This document shows, one piece after another, positions 63,955 to 64,000 of a stretch of DNA of 64,000 nt. A model generated the notes under the pieces. That model did not search any database, was not told the DNA's origin, and worked only from the letters and a program-made list of their open reading frames with translations. This DNA comes from Gottfriedia solisilvae (GTDB taxonomy: Bacteria; Bacillota; Bacilli; Bacillales; Bacillaceae_G). A program made the translations under genes and the position numbers. How positions within the stretch are numbered: position 1 is the stretch's first letter; the number at the start of each line of letters is the position of its first letter. The stretch lies in NCBI RefSeq assembly GCF_002128405.1, contig NZ_NETJ01000004.1:434001-498000 (forward strand), read 5' to 3'.

Positions 63955-64000
63955 TTACATATTTCTTCTATACTGTCCGCCAACTTCATAAAGTGCTTGC
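63955..64000 (-). CDS. C-terminal end of an unidentified protein (partial)
   Basis: Only the last 14 codons and the stop are inside the window, reading QALYEVGGQYRRNM. It may be the end of a fused isobutyryl-CoA mutase (IcmF) or another fatty-acid or branched-chain gene often found next to rpoE in Bacillaceae, but 14 residues do not allow a firm assignment. The terminator that follows supports a real gene end. Confidence 0.5.
   Translation of the reverse strand, partial: QALYEVGGQYRRNM

Overview
The window is about 64 kb of AT-rich chromosome from an endospore-forming member of the Bacillaceae. It carries spoIID, spoIIQ, spoIIID, spoIIR, spo0F and a gerA-type germinant receptor operon. Gene order along the rpoE-pyrG-ywjG-spo0F-fbaA-murAB-glpX-rho-rpmE-tdk-prfA-prmC-spoIIR-ywlB-to-G-glyA-upp-atp axis matches Bacillus. 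A complete nuo operon between the atp operon and ywmB-murAA-spoIID, absent from B. subtilis, points towards the B. cereus side of the family. The species cannot be fixed from the sequence alone. Nearly all genes lie on the minus strand and are core genes; there is no prophage, insertion sequence, CRISPR array, rRNA or tRNA.

Layout, left to right: an MFS transporter fragment and a small membrane protein (1-1283); a germinant receptor operon in A-C-B order (1303-5145); ugd with a gene remnant upstream (5330-6882); the sporulation and cell-shape block mbl, spoIIID, spoIIQ (7184-9701); a tryptophan-type T-box that controls a lone oligopeptide-binding lipoprotein (10027-12001); a decayed interspersed repeat (12124-12310); spoIID, murAA, ywmB, ywzB (12447-16178); the 11-gene nuoABCDHIJKLMN operon without nuoEFG (16255-26720); the nine-gene atp operon plus an AtpZ-like gene (27211-34518); a Vpr-like secreted protease and an orphan AmiS/UreI channel (34782-37905); a nucleoside salvage group deoR-deoC-cdd-nupC (38020-41709); upp with an unidentified structured 3' region (41836-42621); doxX, glyA and the ywl genes (42885-49140); spoIIR, an ATP-grasp ligase, prmC, prfA, tdk, rpmE2, rho (49198-55627); glpX, murAB, fbaA, spo0F, ywjG, pyrG, rpoE (56052-63741); and the last codons of another gene at the right edge.

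The genes form a housekeeping and energy region. Complex I and ATP synthase operons sit back to back. Two MurA enzymes feed cell-wall synthesis, and Upp, Tdk, Cdd, DeoC, NupC and PyrG cover pyrimidine salvage and CTP synthesis. The SpoIID/SpoIIQ/SpoIIR/SpoIIID/Spo0F set spans initiation to mother-cell gene control.

The most interesting non-coding signals are: a Trp T-box on a peptide-uptake gene; a pyrG promoter whose transcript starts GGGCTC ahead of a C/U-rich attenuator (CTP sensing by reiterative transcription); three groups of DnaA boxes, one at ywlC-ywlB; an unidentified structured segment between upp and its terminator; a terminator-like hairpin that contains the ywmB ribosome-binding site; and two near-identical operator-like repeats before nupC. 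NuoC carries an unusual 286-residue Ala/Lys repeat extension. I found no clearly new multi-gene system.
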